This document shows positions 1-8,500 of a stretch of DNA of 10,337 nt, piece after piece. Position numbers and translations under genes: made by a program. This DNA is from Planctomycetota bacterium. Lineage in GTDB: Bacteria > Planctomycetota > Planctomycetia > Pirellulales > UBA1268. The stretch spans positions 1 through 10,337 of the forward strand of contig QWPO01000030.1 in the NCBI GenBank assembly GCA_003669255.1, in the 5' to 3' direction. The notes under the pieces were generated by a model that saw only the letters and a list, made by a program, of their open reading frames with translations, had not been told where the DNA came from and did no database searches. The stretch's first letter is position 1; each line of letters opens with the position of its first letter.

Positions 1-619
1 AGAGGGCTCCACCGGAGTCGCCATCGGTATCGGGCCCGGCGACCGCCGCCGACGGGCTCGTCGTCGTGCTCGGACTGTAGTCGCCACAACTGGCCACGTA
101 GTTGCTCGTCGCCAAGGCTGGATCGGAGCCCGTAGCGCAGGCCAGGTAGATGTTCGACGCACTCCCGAAATCACAGAGCTTGTTGAGGTCCTCCGTGATG
201 TCGGACGGACACCGATACATCGACACCTTCGTCTGGAGCGCCGTGCCGACCGGCGTGCCGCCCGACTTCAGCATGCTGACGGCGGTGGTGAGGGCGTTCG
301 TCGATGGAGAGAGCGTGTTGTAGAGCGTGCCGAGTTCCGCATACGGCATGATGAACACGCCCCAGCCCCAGCAACAATCCGCCTGGCCGCCAAGGTTCGT
401 GGTGTGCTGATGACCGGACGGCATCCGCCTCTTCGAACTCTCGTGCGTGAGGAACGCCAACCCGATCTGCTTGAGGTTATTCGAGCAGGCCGATCTGCGG
501 GCCGCCTCGCGGGCCGTCTGCACGGCGGGTAGCAGGAGGCCGATCAGCGTGGCGATGATCGCAATCACCACCAGCAGTTCGACAAGGGTAAAGCCGCGAC
601 GCCGAAGACAAGATCCCAT
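1..619 (-). CDS. DUF1559 type IV pilin-like protein A (3' end off window)
   Basis: The reading frame opens at an ATG at 619 and stays open to the left edge, giving the first 206 residues. An AGCGGAGC ribosome-binding sequence lies 7 bases upstream and supports this start. The N-terminus is a class III prepilin signal: a short basic leader with Arg6-Arg8 and Gly9, cleavage before Phe10, then FTLVE with Glu14 at +5, followed by a hydrophobic helix and the PAVQTAREAARR segment typical of planctomycete DUF1559 proteins. A CPSD motif and a TSNYVAS motif in the middle match protein B in this window, so the two are paralogues. The C-terminal GGAN/GDxS block is beyond the edge. Family knowledge: DUF1559 proteins are strongly expanded in Planctomycetes and their role is unknown; prepilin processing and envelope location are inferred. 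It is the last visible gene of a minus-strand cluster, 75 bases after the lipoprotein. A longer frame starting at 692 reads the same DNA in the wrong phase. Confidence 0.9.
   Translation of the reverse strand, partial: MGSCLRRRGFTLVELLVVIAIIATLIGLLLPAVQTAREAARRSACSNNLKQIGLAFLTHESSKRRMPSGHQHTTNLGGQADCCWGWGVFIMPYAELGTLYNTLSPSTNALTTAVSMLKSGGTPVGTALQTKVSMYRCPSDITEDLNKLCDFGSASNIYLACATGSDPALATSNYVASCGDYSPSTTTSPSAAVAGPDTDGDSGGAL
497..601 (-). repeat. 105-bp exact repeat, copy 1 (pilin N-helix of protein A)
   Basis: This stretch is identical base for base to 2113-2217 (offset 1616), including every silent position. It encodes the RRGFTLVELL start, the hydrophobic helix and AREAARR. The match breaks at 496 and 602, outside which the two genes differ at many positions. 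Confidence 0.97.
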
Positions 620-694
620 CGGAATGCTCCGCTGAAGAAAGAAACATCCCCAAAACCATTGTCCCGCGAATCTGCCGCCGTTCCTTGGTCACCG

Positions 695-1075
695 CTACTT
701 GTTCGAGATGTCGATATCGAACACGTTGCCGCCCCCCTTCACCTCGAACGACAACACCGAGCCGCTGGCATAGGAGGCGGGCACCTTCGGGGAAGCGGGA
801 TTATCGGCGTCGGCCATCACCTTGACCGCGTAGGTTCCAAGCGGCACGCCCGACTTGGCCCCCGGCCCCAGTCGCCGCACCGTGTAGCGGCCGTCACCTT
901 CCGTGGTGGCGACACCCCGGGGAGCATCCGTCGCCTGCGGATCAAAGACCACGACCAGGCCCTTGGCCGGCTTGCCGTCCACGCGCACGGTCCCGGAAAC
1001 GTCGGCGATCCGCTGGCAGCCCGGCAGCAGCAGAGCGGCGACACAGACGAGCAGGGGGGCAACGCGCACTCTCAT
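695..1075 (-). CDS. Small lipoprotein with carboxypeptidase-regulatory/transthyretin-like domain
   Basis: A 126-residue protein. The chosen ATG at 1075 places a bacterial lipoprotein signal at the N-terminus: MRVR, a hydrophobic core, then LLLPGC with Cys20 as the probable lipidated residue. A GAGGAG ribosome-binding sequence lies 11 bases upstream, a little distant. In-frame starts further upstream (to 1162) would bury this signal and are unlikely. After Cys20 comes a beta-rich domain with SGTVRVDGKPAKGL (residues 27-40), a VVVFDP strand, a GDGRYTV turn and GTYAVKV near 80-86. This is the pattern of carboxypeptidase regulatory-like (transthyretin-fold) domains. The tail SYASGSVLSFEVKGG...FDIDI matches what is usual in small planctomycete lipoproteins found beside DUF1559 genes. 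Binding partner and exact role are unknown; attachment to a membrane of the envelope is inferred from the lipobox. It sits between two DUF1559 genes on the same strand, suggesting shared transcription. Confidence 0.85.
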   Translation of the reverse strand: MRVRVAPLLVCVAALLLPGCQRIADVSGTVRVDGKPAKGLVVVFDPQATDAPRGVATTEGDGRYTVRRLGPGAKSGVPLGTYAVKVMADADNPASPKVPASYASGSVLSFEVKGGGNVFDIDISNK

Positions 1076-1101
1076 CGGTACGGAAACTCCTCGATCATGA
1101 A

Positions 1102-1123
1102 GCTTGAGCGGTGAGGCTTGAGC
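1102..1123. repeat. Short direct repeat GCTTGAGC x2 upstream of the lipoprotein gene
   Basis: GCTTGAGC occurs at 1102-1109 and again at 1116-1123, 14 bases apart, in the 83-base gap before the lipoprotein start. It could be a regulator site or a remnant of slippage. Nothing else in the gap looks like a strong promoter. The function is unknown and this may be chance. Confidence 0.3.
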
Positions 1124-1141
1124 CGATCCACAACGCCCGTG

Positions 1142-1160
1142 AAAAAGACGCACAGGCGTC
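1142..1160 (-). terminator. Short hairpin with T-tract at the end of DUF1559 gene B
   Basis: On the minus strand, GACGC-CTGT-GCGTC forms a 5-bp GC-rich stem with a 4-base loop and is followed directly by five T residues. The stem begins inside the TGA stop codon (1161-1159) of DUF1559 gene B. The shape is that of an intrinsic terminator, but the stem is short, so partial termination or attenuation between gene B and the lipoprotein is more likely than a full stop. Confidence 0.45.
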
Positions 1161-2241
1161 ACTGTGGCATCGACGGCACCGACGGATCGATGACCGGCGT
1201 CGTCGCCGAACCATGCATCGCGGTGTTACCGACCAACCCCTCGTCTCGCTTCGCCATCTTCTGAAGGATCGCGAAATCGCAGTTCTCGGAGATAAACATC
1301 ACCGAGGCATCGCCGAGCAGAAAGTTGGCCCCGCCCCGGTGAAAGCTATTGTAGGCCTTGCCGTTGTTCACGCTGAGGAAGTCGTTGATCGGGAGGCTCA
1401 GCATCCTGCCGTAGCACCGCCCCGCACCATGCACCGCCGTGCCAGACCCCGGCCGGCCATTGCCCGCCCAGACCGCCGCGAACGACCCCTTGCCCGTGCG
1501 CTGTGCGGTAAAGTTCGCGACCGTGTCGCCGCCACACCGTTCACCAACAAAAATGGTCTTCGAGAGACCGTCGGCCATATCCTTGAACTTGAGGCCTAGT
1601 GCCGTATCGCGACCAAGGAAGGCGCCATCTGGTGGATCAGTGCCGTCGGACTTGCAGGTTCCGGCGTCCGGATTATCCCAGCCGCAGTTCTCATGAGGCG
1701 GGTTATTGCCGGATGAGGCCACATAGTTCGACGTGCCGATCGCCGGATCGCTGCCGGTCTCGCAGGCAAGCGCCGGCGACTTGCCGCTGCTACCACCAAA
1801 ATCGGACAGGTTGTTCGTCTCGGGAGCAGAGTCCGAAGGGCAACGATGCGACGCCACACCCGCCTTCAATGCTGCCCCGCCGGCGCCACTCTTCAGGAGG
1901 TTGCAGGTTGTCAGGAGCGTCGTGCTATTCGGATTGAGTGCGTCGAAGGTCGTCGAAGCCTCCATGAACGGCATGATGAACACCGCCCAGCCCCAGCCAG
2001 GGTCGCCCACCTTGGCGCCCATCTTGTGGCCAGCCGGCAGCCGCTTGCGGGCGTTTTCGAAGTTGGTGAGGCCGAGCCCCAACTGCCGCATGTTGTTGGA
2101 GCAGGCACTGCGGCGGGCCGCCTCGCGGGCCGTCTGCACGGCGGGTAGCAGGAGGCCGATCAGCGTGGCGATGATCGCAATCACCACCAGCAGTTCGACA
2201 AGGGTAAAGCCGCGACGAGCGGCCCGGCTGATGGCGAGCAT
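1159..2241 (-). CDS. DUF1559 type IV pilin-like protein B
   Basis: A complete 360-residue protein, a usual length for DUF1559 members. The ATG at 2241 is chosen because GGAGG lies 5 bases upstream and because it gives a short basic leader ending in Arg9-Arg10-Gly11. Cleavage before Phe12 would be by a prepilin peptidase, and Glu16 is at the conserved +5 position. A hydrophobic helix follows, then PAVQTAREAARRSACSNNMR. The centre has RCPSD, CETGSDPAIGTSNYVAS and several other cysteines. The C-terminal block (about residues 298-338) has SFHRGGANFLLGDASVMFIS, the diagnostic DUF1559 end in which a His-x-Gly-Gly-Ala-Asn turn precedes a GDxSV strand. Family knowledge: the domain is frequent in Planctomycetes and of unknown function; the pilin-like helix implies export and membrane anchoring or assembly into a filament. 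It is the first gene of the minus-strand cluster and is divergent from the giant PATR gene. In-frame codons up to 2355 are open but lack a ribosome-binding site and would put 38 extra residues before the signal. Confidence 0.95.
   Translation of the reverse strand: MLAISRAARRGFTLVELLVVIAIIATLIGLLLPAVQTAREAARRSACSNNMRQLGLGLTNFENARKRLPAGHKMGAKVGDPGWGWAVFIMPFMEASTTFDALNPNSTTLLTTCNLLKSGAGGAALKAGVASHRCPSDSAPETNNLSDFGGSSGKSPALACETGSDPAIGTSNYVASSGNNPPHENCGWDNPDAGTCKSDGTDPPDGAFLGRDTALGLKFKDMADGLSKTIFVGERCGGDTVANFTAQRTGKGSFAAVWAGNGRPGSGTAVHGAGRCYGRMLSLPINDFLSVNNGKAYNSFHRGGANFLLGDASVMFISENCDFAILQKMAKRDEGLVGNTAMHGSATTPVIDPSVPSMPQ
2113..2217 (-). repeat. 105-bp exact repeat, copy 2 (pilin N-helix of protein B)
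   Basis: Identical to 497-601 without a mismatch. It covers the pilin-like helix of protein B. The following codons (SACSNNMRQLG against SACSNNLKQIG in protein A) already differ, so the identity ends abruptly. Confidence 0.97.
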
Positions 2242-2341
2242 GTGATCCTCCGCGGACGAGCGACAAAGAAAATCGCGAGGGCTGGCGAGTTCTGTTCGCG
2301 AAACCCTCCCGACGAACAACACCTTCCCCCGCACACCTTTG

Positions 2342-2371
2342 ATCTTAGTGTCCAAATCTCCCGCGCATCAA
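2342..2371 (-). promoter_or_regulatory. Candidate sigma-70-like promoter for the DUF1559 cluster
   Basis: Reading the minus strand, TTGATG (2371-2366) and TAAGAT (2347-2342) are separated by 18 bases. Each departs from the TTGACA/TATAAT consensus by two bases. Transcription would start near 2335, leaving a leader of about 95 bases before gene B. Planctomycete promoters are poorly defined, so this is only a candidate. Confidence 0.3.
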
Positions 2372-2399
2372 TCCAATCGTCAGCAGTTTTCTCGTCGTG

Positions 2400-2436
2400 A
2401 TTCGAATATTCCGACATCGCAATTCGAGTCACGAAT
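2400..2436. promoter_or_regulatory. Candidate operator: ATTCG/CGAAT inverted repeats between divergent promoters
   Basis: An 8-base palindrome ATTCGAAT lies at 2400-2407, overlapping a second palindrome GAATATTC at 2404-2411. A further inverted repeat ATTCG-N5-CGAAT lies at 2422-2436. The two ATTCG half-sites start 22 bases apart, about two helical turns. The cluster sits upstream of both candidate -35 elements, a position suited to a regulator of both transcription units. No regulator gene is visible in the window. Confidence 0.35.
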
Positions 2437-2485
2437 GCGCACCGCACTGACGTCGCTTTCGTTTGCGTAATCAGCAACCAACGCA

Positions 2486-2515
2486 TTGCGGCAAATCAAA
2501 CGCTCCACGTACAAT
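2486..2515 (+). promoter_or_regulatory. Candidate sigma-70-like promoter for the giant PATR gene
   Basis: TTGCGG at 2486-2491 and TACAAT at 2510-2515 are 18 bases apart. The -10 box differs from TATAAT at one position; the -35 keeps TTG. Transcription would start near 2522, giving a leader of roughly 58 bases that contains the ribosome-binding site. This placement also argues that the earlier in-frame ATG at 2463 is upstream of the transcript. Confidence 0.45.
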
Positions 2516-2563
2516 GTCTCCGTCGCGATGGGCGATTGGCGCCGTCGTGCAATGCTCGAGTTC

Positions 2564-2570
2564 GGGGAGG
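2564..2570 (+). promoter_or_regulatory. Ribosome-binding site deciding the start at 2580
   Basis: GGGGAGG lies 9 bases before the ATG at 2580. It is the only strong purine-rich site near a candidate start of this frame, and it coincides with the codon that begins a clear signal peptide. Confidence 0.7.
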
Positions 2571-2579
2571 GAATCAGTC

Positions 2580-5500
2580 ATGCGGTTTCGTACTCTGTCG
2601 CGTTTCTTCGGCCTGCTGCTCGCAGCCTCGACCGGATTCGCAAACGCCGCCGACTACTACTGGGACATCAACGGCACCACCGCCAATGGCGACGGGAATG
2701 GCATCTTCCGTCAAAGCCCCAGCGGCACGACCTGGTCCACCTCCTCATCGGGCACAACGCCGACAACCTTCTTCCTTGCCAGCGGCGTCGGCACGACCAG
2801 TTCATTCCAGTTCGGCTTCGGCCCGGCACCAGACAACACCACCAATGCCGGCACGGTCACGATCGGCAACAGCACCAGCACGTCGAATCAACCAACGGTT
2901 GGAGCCCTGATCTTCAATGCCTCGGGAACGAACGGCTACACATTTCAGAACGCCTCGGGCAACAGCAACGTCATGTCGGTGACGATCAGGGCATCAGCCA
3001 CCAACTCCATTGGCTCTGGAACCGGCATTCTGATCAACAGCAACATCACCGGCGACACGCGATTCATCCGCAACCCGTCCAATACTGCCGGCGCCGCCGG
3101 CATCATCCTCGGCGCGAATCAGACCTGGACGAACAACAGCACCGCGTATTCGCTGATCGTGAACACTCCCATTACGGGAAACTTCGCGCTCACCACCAAC
3201 GGCCCCGGTGCGATCGAACTCGGCGGGGCAACCACGTTCAGCAGCCTCAATGTCTCCGCCGGCACGGTCCGCGTGACCTCGTCTGGGGCGATCCCCGCCG
3301 GTGGCGCTACCGTCGGTGCCGCCGGCACGCTCAATGTGCTCGCCCCTGTGACCACCAGCATCGCCAACAGCGGCACCGTCTCGATCGGTCCCGGCGGCAA
3401 CCTGACGGCCAGTTCGCTCGGTGCCGGCACGCTCTCGATCGCTGGCGTCAGTGGCAGCGCGGCGACGTTCACCAATGGCCTCGCGAGCGGCACGCTAAGC
3501 ATCGGGCCGGTGGGCATGGCGGGCAACGCGACGATCGCGATGCCGGTAGCCGGCACGATCAACTCCTCTGGTGTCGTTTCCCTCTCGGGCGCCGACAACC
3601 TCCTCACGTTGTCGGGCGTCGCGGCGGCGGGCAACACCTACACGCTGCTGCAGGGAGCGAGCCTCGCGAACACGGGCGCCGTGTCATTGACCGGTGCGGC
3701 GGTTGGTAATGCAACAATCACTCTGGGTAGTTCGGTCACCGTGGGTCGAAACACCTACTCCTTCACCAGCACGGCCAACGCGCTCAATCTCGTCACCACC
3801 GGCTCCCAGGTCACGCTGACGTGGACCGGGGCGACCGACAACGTCTGGGACTACACGACCAACAACTGGACGACCGGCTCGGGCAACACCTACTTCGGCT
3901 CTGGCGACAATGGCCTGATCACGTCGGCCGCAGCGATCACCGTCCGCCCTGAGGGCGTCGTCGCCGACGCGCTCACGGTGAGCAACGCTTCCGGAACCGC
4001 CTCGCTCACCGGGGGCTCGGTGACGGCCACCAGCCTGGTCAAGTCGGGCGCCGGTGCGTTCTCATTCGACAACGCCCTGAGCGGCGGCAACGTCACACTC
4101 AGCGGCGGCGTCACCACCGTGAGCGGCACCGGGTCGCTCACCGCCACCACGATCGCCAACAACGCGGCGCTCGTCATCGCCTCGTCGGGCTCGCAGACCC
4201 TGGCGGCCATGTCGGGCACCGGCAGCCTCGCCTACACCGGCGGCAGCACGCTGTCGCTGACCTCTTCCAGTTCCTACAACGGCGCTGTCTCGATCGGCGC
4301 CGGAAGCACGCTCCGGGTCGCGGGCGCCGGCGTGCTCGCCTCCGGGAGTTTCACCAGCGCGATTGCCAACGATGGCACGCTCGACCTCTCCGGAACGGTG
4401 GCCCAGGTCATCGCCGGGGCTATCTCCGGCGCAGGCTCGGTGACGAAGGGCGCAGCTGGCACGGCGACCCTCTCGGGCAACAACTCATACGCTGGCAGCA
4501 CGTCCGTGACCGCCGGCACGCTGATCCTCGGGAGCGGTTCGGCGCTTGGCACAGCCGATGGCAGCACGACGGTGAGCGTAGCCGCCGTGCTCGACCTCAA
4601 CGGGCAATCGGTCGCCGCCGAGGCCGTGGCGCTTTCGGGCACCGGCATCGCTGGGTTGGGCGCCCTCACCAATAGCAGCACTGCGACCGGCTCATGGGGT
4701 GGCTCCGTGACGCTTGGCTCGGTGGCAACCGGTATCGGCGGCGCGGGCAACATCTCGATCACCGGTGGCGTCGGCGGTTCGGGCGGGCTCACCAAGTTCG
4801 GCGAGAACACGGTCACGCTGTCGGGCAACAGTAGCTTCGCCGGCACGCTCAATATCCTCGCCGGCACGGTGCAGGCGTCGAATCCGGCAGCCCTGCCGAA
4901 CGTGCCGCTCACGTGGAGCAGTAGTAACAGCTCCTCGACGCTCGACCTCGTGGATCCCGGCACGTATTCGATGGCCTCGATGGCCATGGGGTCGATCCTC
5001 CGGGTGAAGACATCCGGCAGCGGACAGGCAACGCTTACGATCGCCGGCAACAGCACGCTCGGTGGCTCGGCCAACAAGACGCTCCAGGCCGACCAAAACG
5101 CCACCATCGTCGTCGACGGCATGATCGACCTCGCTTCCACGTCCACCAGGAGCCGCAACGCCCAGTTCCAGGGGGCGGGTGACATCGTCCTCAACGGCAT
5201 GGTGTTTGGTGGGGGATCGAATCAGTTCGGCATCATCAAGAACGCCGACTTCGCCGACCAGACCGGCACCCTCTCCGTGAACGCCGCCAACACCTATAAC
5301 GGCATCACGCAGATCACTGGCGGCACGCTGAAAATCGGCAATGCCCAGGCACTTGGCTCCACGGCCGCGGGCACGACCCTCAGTTCGCCATTCTTCTCCG
5401 GCGGCACCCTCGACCTCAACGGCCAGGCGGTGGTCGACGAGACGCTTTCGATGGACGGCACCACGGCCGACGCCGTTGACTACGGCGTCGCAGTGGTGAA

Positions 5501-8500
5501 CAGCAGCACGACGGCGGCCAGTTGGAGCGGGAGCGTGGCCCTCTCTGCGGGCTCCTCGGGCATCGGCGGCCTGGGCGATATCACGGTCAGCGGCAGCGTG
5601 ACGGGCTCAGGCAACCTCCGGAAGGTCGGGTTCGGCACCGTGACGCTGGAGAATGCGACCAACAGCGGGGCCACCTTCGTCGACGAGGGCGCGATGACGC
5701 TGGGCGCGGCGAGCGTCTTGAACGCCGGCGGCGGCATCTGGGTTGCCGCGGATGCGACGCTCAACGTGCTCGGCTCGGCAAGCGGCCCCGTTGGCAGCCA
5801 GGGCACGATCGCCGTCGGCCCCGGCGGCCGCCTCACGTCGCCCGACTTCGGCGGCGGCAGCAACTACTACGGCGCCTTCACGCTGGCCGGTTCGGCCGGT
5901 TCGCTCGCAACGCTCTCCGACACGGGCACCAGCGGCTTCGTGAACCGAGTGGCCTCGGTAACGATGGGAGGCGACGCACAGATCGACCTCGTGGTCGGTA
6001 GCATGATCACAGCCAGTGGACCGGTGACCATTTCCGGCACCGGCAACCTCCTCTCGCTGTCGGGCATCGCCATCAAGGGATCGACGTATTCGCTCCTCTC
6101 CGGCAGCAGCATCCTCAACTCAGGCGCCATCGCGGCAACCGGCTCGCTGCTGGGTAACCAGACGGTCTCGCTCGGCTCATCCGCAAACATCGGCCGCAGC
6201 ACCTATTCGTTCGCCCAGAGTGGCACGTCGCTCGTGCTGTCGGTGAGCGGCACGCAGTACAACCTCACGTGGACCGGCTCGGCCAACAATCTCTGGAACT
6301 ACTCCAGCGTCAACTGGCAGTCGGGCGGCACCGACTATTCCTTCGATCCAGGCGACAACGCCACGATCGCCTCTGCAGCCACGATCACGGTTGATGCGGC
6401 GGGTGTCGCCGCCGACACCGTGACGGTGAGCAACGCCACCGGCACTGTCAGCCTCGACGGCGGCACGCTCACCGCCAACTCGCTGGTCAAGACGGCCGCG
6501 GGGCTGTTCACCGCCAACAACAACATTGACGTCATTAACGGCGTCACGCTGTCGGACGGCACGTTCCAGATCGGGGCCGCGGGCAGCCTCAACGGCGGCA
6601 GCTACTCCGGCCCGATCGCCAACAACGCCGCGCTCGTCTACTCCGGCTCGAACAACCAAACGCTGGGAGGCGTGATCTCCGGCACGGGTTCGCTCACCCA
6701 ATCCGGGGCGGGCACGCTCTTCCTCACCGGCACGAGCACGTCGACGGGCAACATTTCGATCGCCGCCGGCAGCTCGCTCAAGGTGTCTGACTCGGGCGTG
6801 CTGGGCTCGGGCACGTTCGTCGGCGGGATCGCCAACGATGGCACGTTCACCGTCTCGAGCGTGGTCAGCCAGACAATGGCCGGCACGATCTCGGGCAGCG
6901 GAGCGGTGACGATCCAGACCGGCACCGCCACACCGGCGACGATCACGCTCGCTGGCAACAACACCTACAGCGGGGTGACCACCGTCGGCTCCGGCTCGCT
7001 GCAGCTCGGCAGCGCGACGGCGCTCGGCTCGACTGCGGGCAACACCACCGTGACGGCCGGCGGCGTGCTCGACCTCAATGGCCAGAGCGGCGTGGCCGAA
7101 CCCCTGACGCTTTCGTCGAGCGGAATCAGCAACAGCGGCGCGCTCGTCAATAGCAACACCAGCGCCACCGCCAGCGTCGCCGGCACGGTGACGCTCAACG
7201 ACAACTCGACCGGCCTCGGCGGCAGCGGGACGACCAACCTCACGGGCCTCGTCACCGGCTCAGGCGGGCTCACGAAGTGGGGCGAGGGCACGCTGACGCT
7301 TTCCGGCTCGGCCAACTACGGTGGGATCACGAGCATCCAGGCCGGCACGCTGCGGGTGCAAAACCCGTCCGTGCTCGTGAGCAGCACGCTCCAGAGCAGC
7401 AACAGCGCGAGTTCGTCCGCCTTCGACATGGCCACGTCCGGCACCTATTCCACCGGCTTCCTGCTCGTGGGCCAAAGCTTCCGGATTGGTACCTCGGGCA
7501 CCGGTCCGGCCACGCTCGCGGTGGCGAACGGCACGCTCAACGGCAACATCGACAAGGTTCTGGAGGTGGGAGCGAATGCCACGGTCCTGGTGTCCGGGAC
7601 GTTCGACCTGCGCAACTCAGGCACGGCCACCCGCAACCTCGTCGTGGGCGGGGCCGGCAACACCGTGTTCAACGGCGTGATCAGCGGCACGTCGACGACG
7701 AACCCGGCGCTCCTCTTCGGCATATCTATCGGCGGCAGCGCCACGACGCCGGTTGGCATGACCACGCTCAACGGAGCCAACACCTACAACGGCCCCACCA
7801 CCGTTTCCACCGGCACGCTCCGACTGGGCAACGCTCAGGCTCTCGGATCGACGTCGGCCGGCACGGTCGTGACAACCTCAACCGTCACCACGGGACTTGC
7901 GGGCGGCGTGCTCGACCTCAACGGCCAGGCCGTCGTGGGCGAGGCGCTCACACTCAACGGCTCGGGCGGAGCGGTTTCGCTCGTCAACTCGAACTCCGGC
8001 GCGGCCGCGAGTTGGAGCACCGATGTTGCGGTCAATGGCGCCGTCTCGATCGGTGGGGCCGGCGGCATCACGCTGCCTGGAAACCTGACGGGGTCGGCCT
8101 CGCTCACGAAGATCGGCGTGGGCCGCGTGACACTTTCAGGCAATAACACCTACAGCGGCTCGACGAACGTGGCTTCGGGCACCCTGACGGTAGCCAGTGC
8201 CGCCGCCATCCCATCCGCTTCGGCGGCCTCTGTGGCCGCAGGGGCCACACTCGACATCGGCGGTTACTCACCGACGCTCGGATCGCTCTCCGGTTCCGGC
8301 AGCGTGGTATCAGGCGGATCGCTCACGGTCGGCGCGGGCAACGCTTCGTCGGCCTTCAACGGTGTCATCTCCGGTGCTGGCCGGCTCACGAAGGTTGGCA
8401 GTGGCACGCTTGCCCTGGGCGGCGCCAACACGCTCACCGGTTCCACGACGGTGCAGCAGGGCACGCTGCAACTCGCCAACGGCTCAGCGCTGGCCTCGAG

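Larger units (their letters stand above)
2242..2579. other. Divergent intergenic region, 338 bases
   Basis: This region separates the DUF1559 cluster (minus) from the giant PATR gene (plus). I see no convincing small gene. Its middle part, about 2340-2515, is richer in A and T than the surrounding coding DNA, as expected for promoters. It holds one candidate promoter per strand and a pair of ATTCG/CGAAT inverted repeats between them, listed separately. Reading frames that run through it, such as the upstream extension of the giant gene from 2463, have no ribosome-binding or signal-peptide support. Confidence 0.75.

Noticed and set aside
477..692. 71-residue minus-strand frame starting at 692
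   Set aside because: It runs through the DUF1559-A start in the wrong phase; the correct phase reads FTLVE and continues to the window edge.
659..1114. 151-residue plus-strand frame opposite the lipoprotein
   Set aside because: It is antisense to a protein with a lipobox and a recognisable domain, and has no motif of its own.
1111..2245. Plus-strand frames (1111-1599, 1599-1937, 1733-2245) opposite DUF1559-B
   Set aside because: They are Arg-rich shadows of a clear DUF1559 coding sequence and have no family features.
2242..2355. Longer N-terminus for DUF1559 protein B
   Set aside because: The extra 38 residues would precede a normal short prepilin leader, and the GGAGG site fits the ATG at 2241.
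2463..2579. Earlier in-frame ATG for the giant gene
   Set aside because: It would add 39 residues before a clear signal peptide, lacks a ribosome-binding site and lies upstream of the candidate promoter.
2486..3709. 407-residue open frame on the plus strand
   Set aside because: It overlaps the giant gene in another phase and is Arg/His/Gln-rich without recognisable domains; the PATR frame has signal peptide, repeats and anchor and is clearly the real one.
4274..5200. Long open frame of 308 residues on the minus strand
   Set aside because: It lies antisense inside the giant PATR gene, has no ribosome-binding site or family motif, and its Val/Pro/Ala-rich content is what the complement of Gly/Ser/Thr-rich GC-biased codons gives. 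Similar antisense frames occur along the whole gene, for example 3119-3637, 5480-5863 and 6965-7315.
2848..7866. Frequent GCCGGCACG nonamer in the giant gene
   Set aside because: It recurs about a dozen times but encodes the Ala-Gly-Thr of the PATR motif under GC-rich codon use, so protein repetition explains it; it is not an independent DNA signal.
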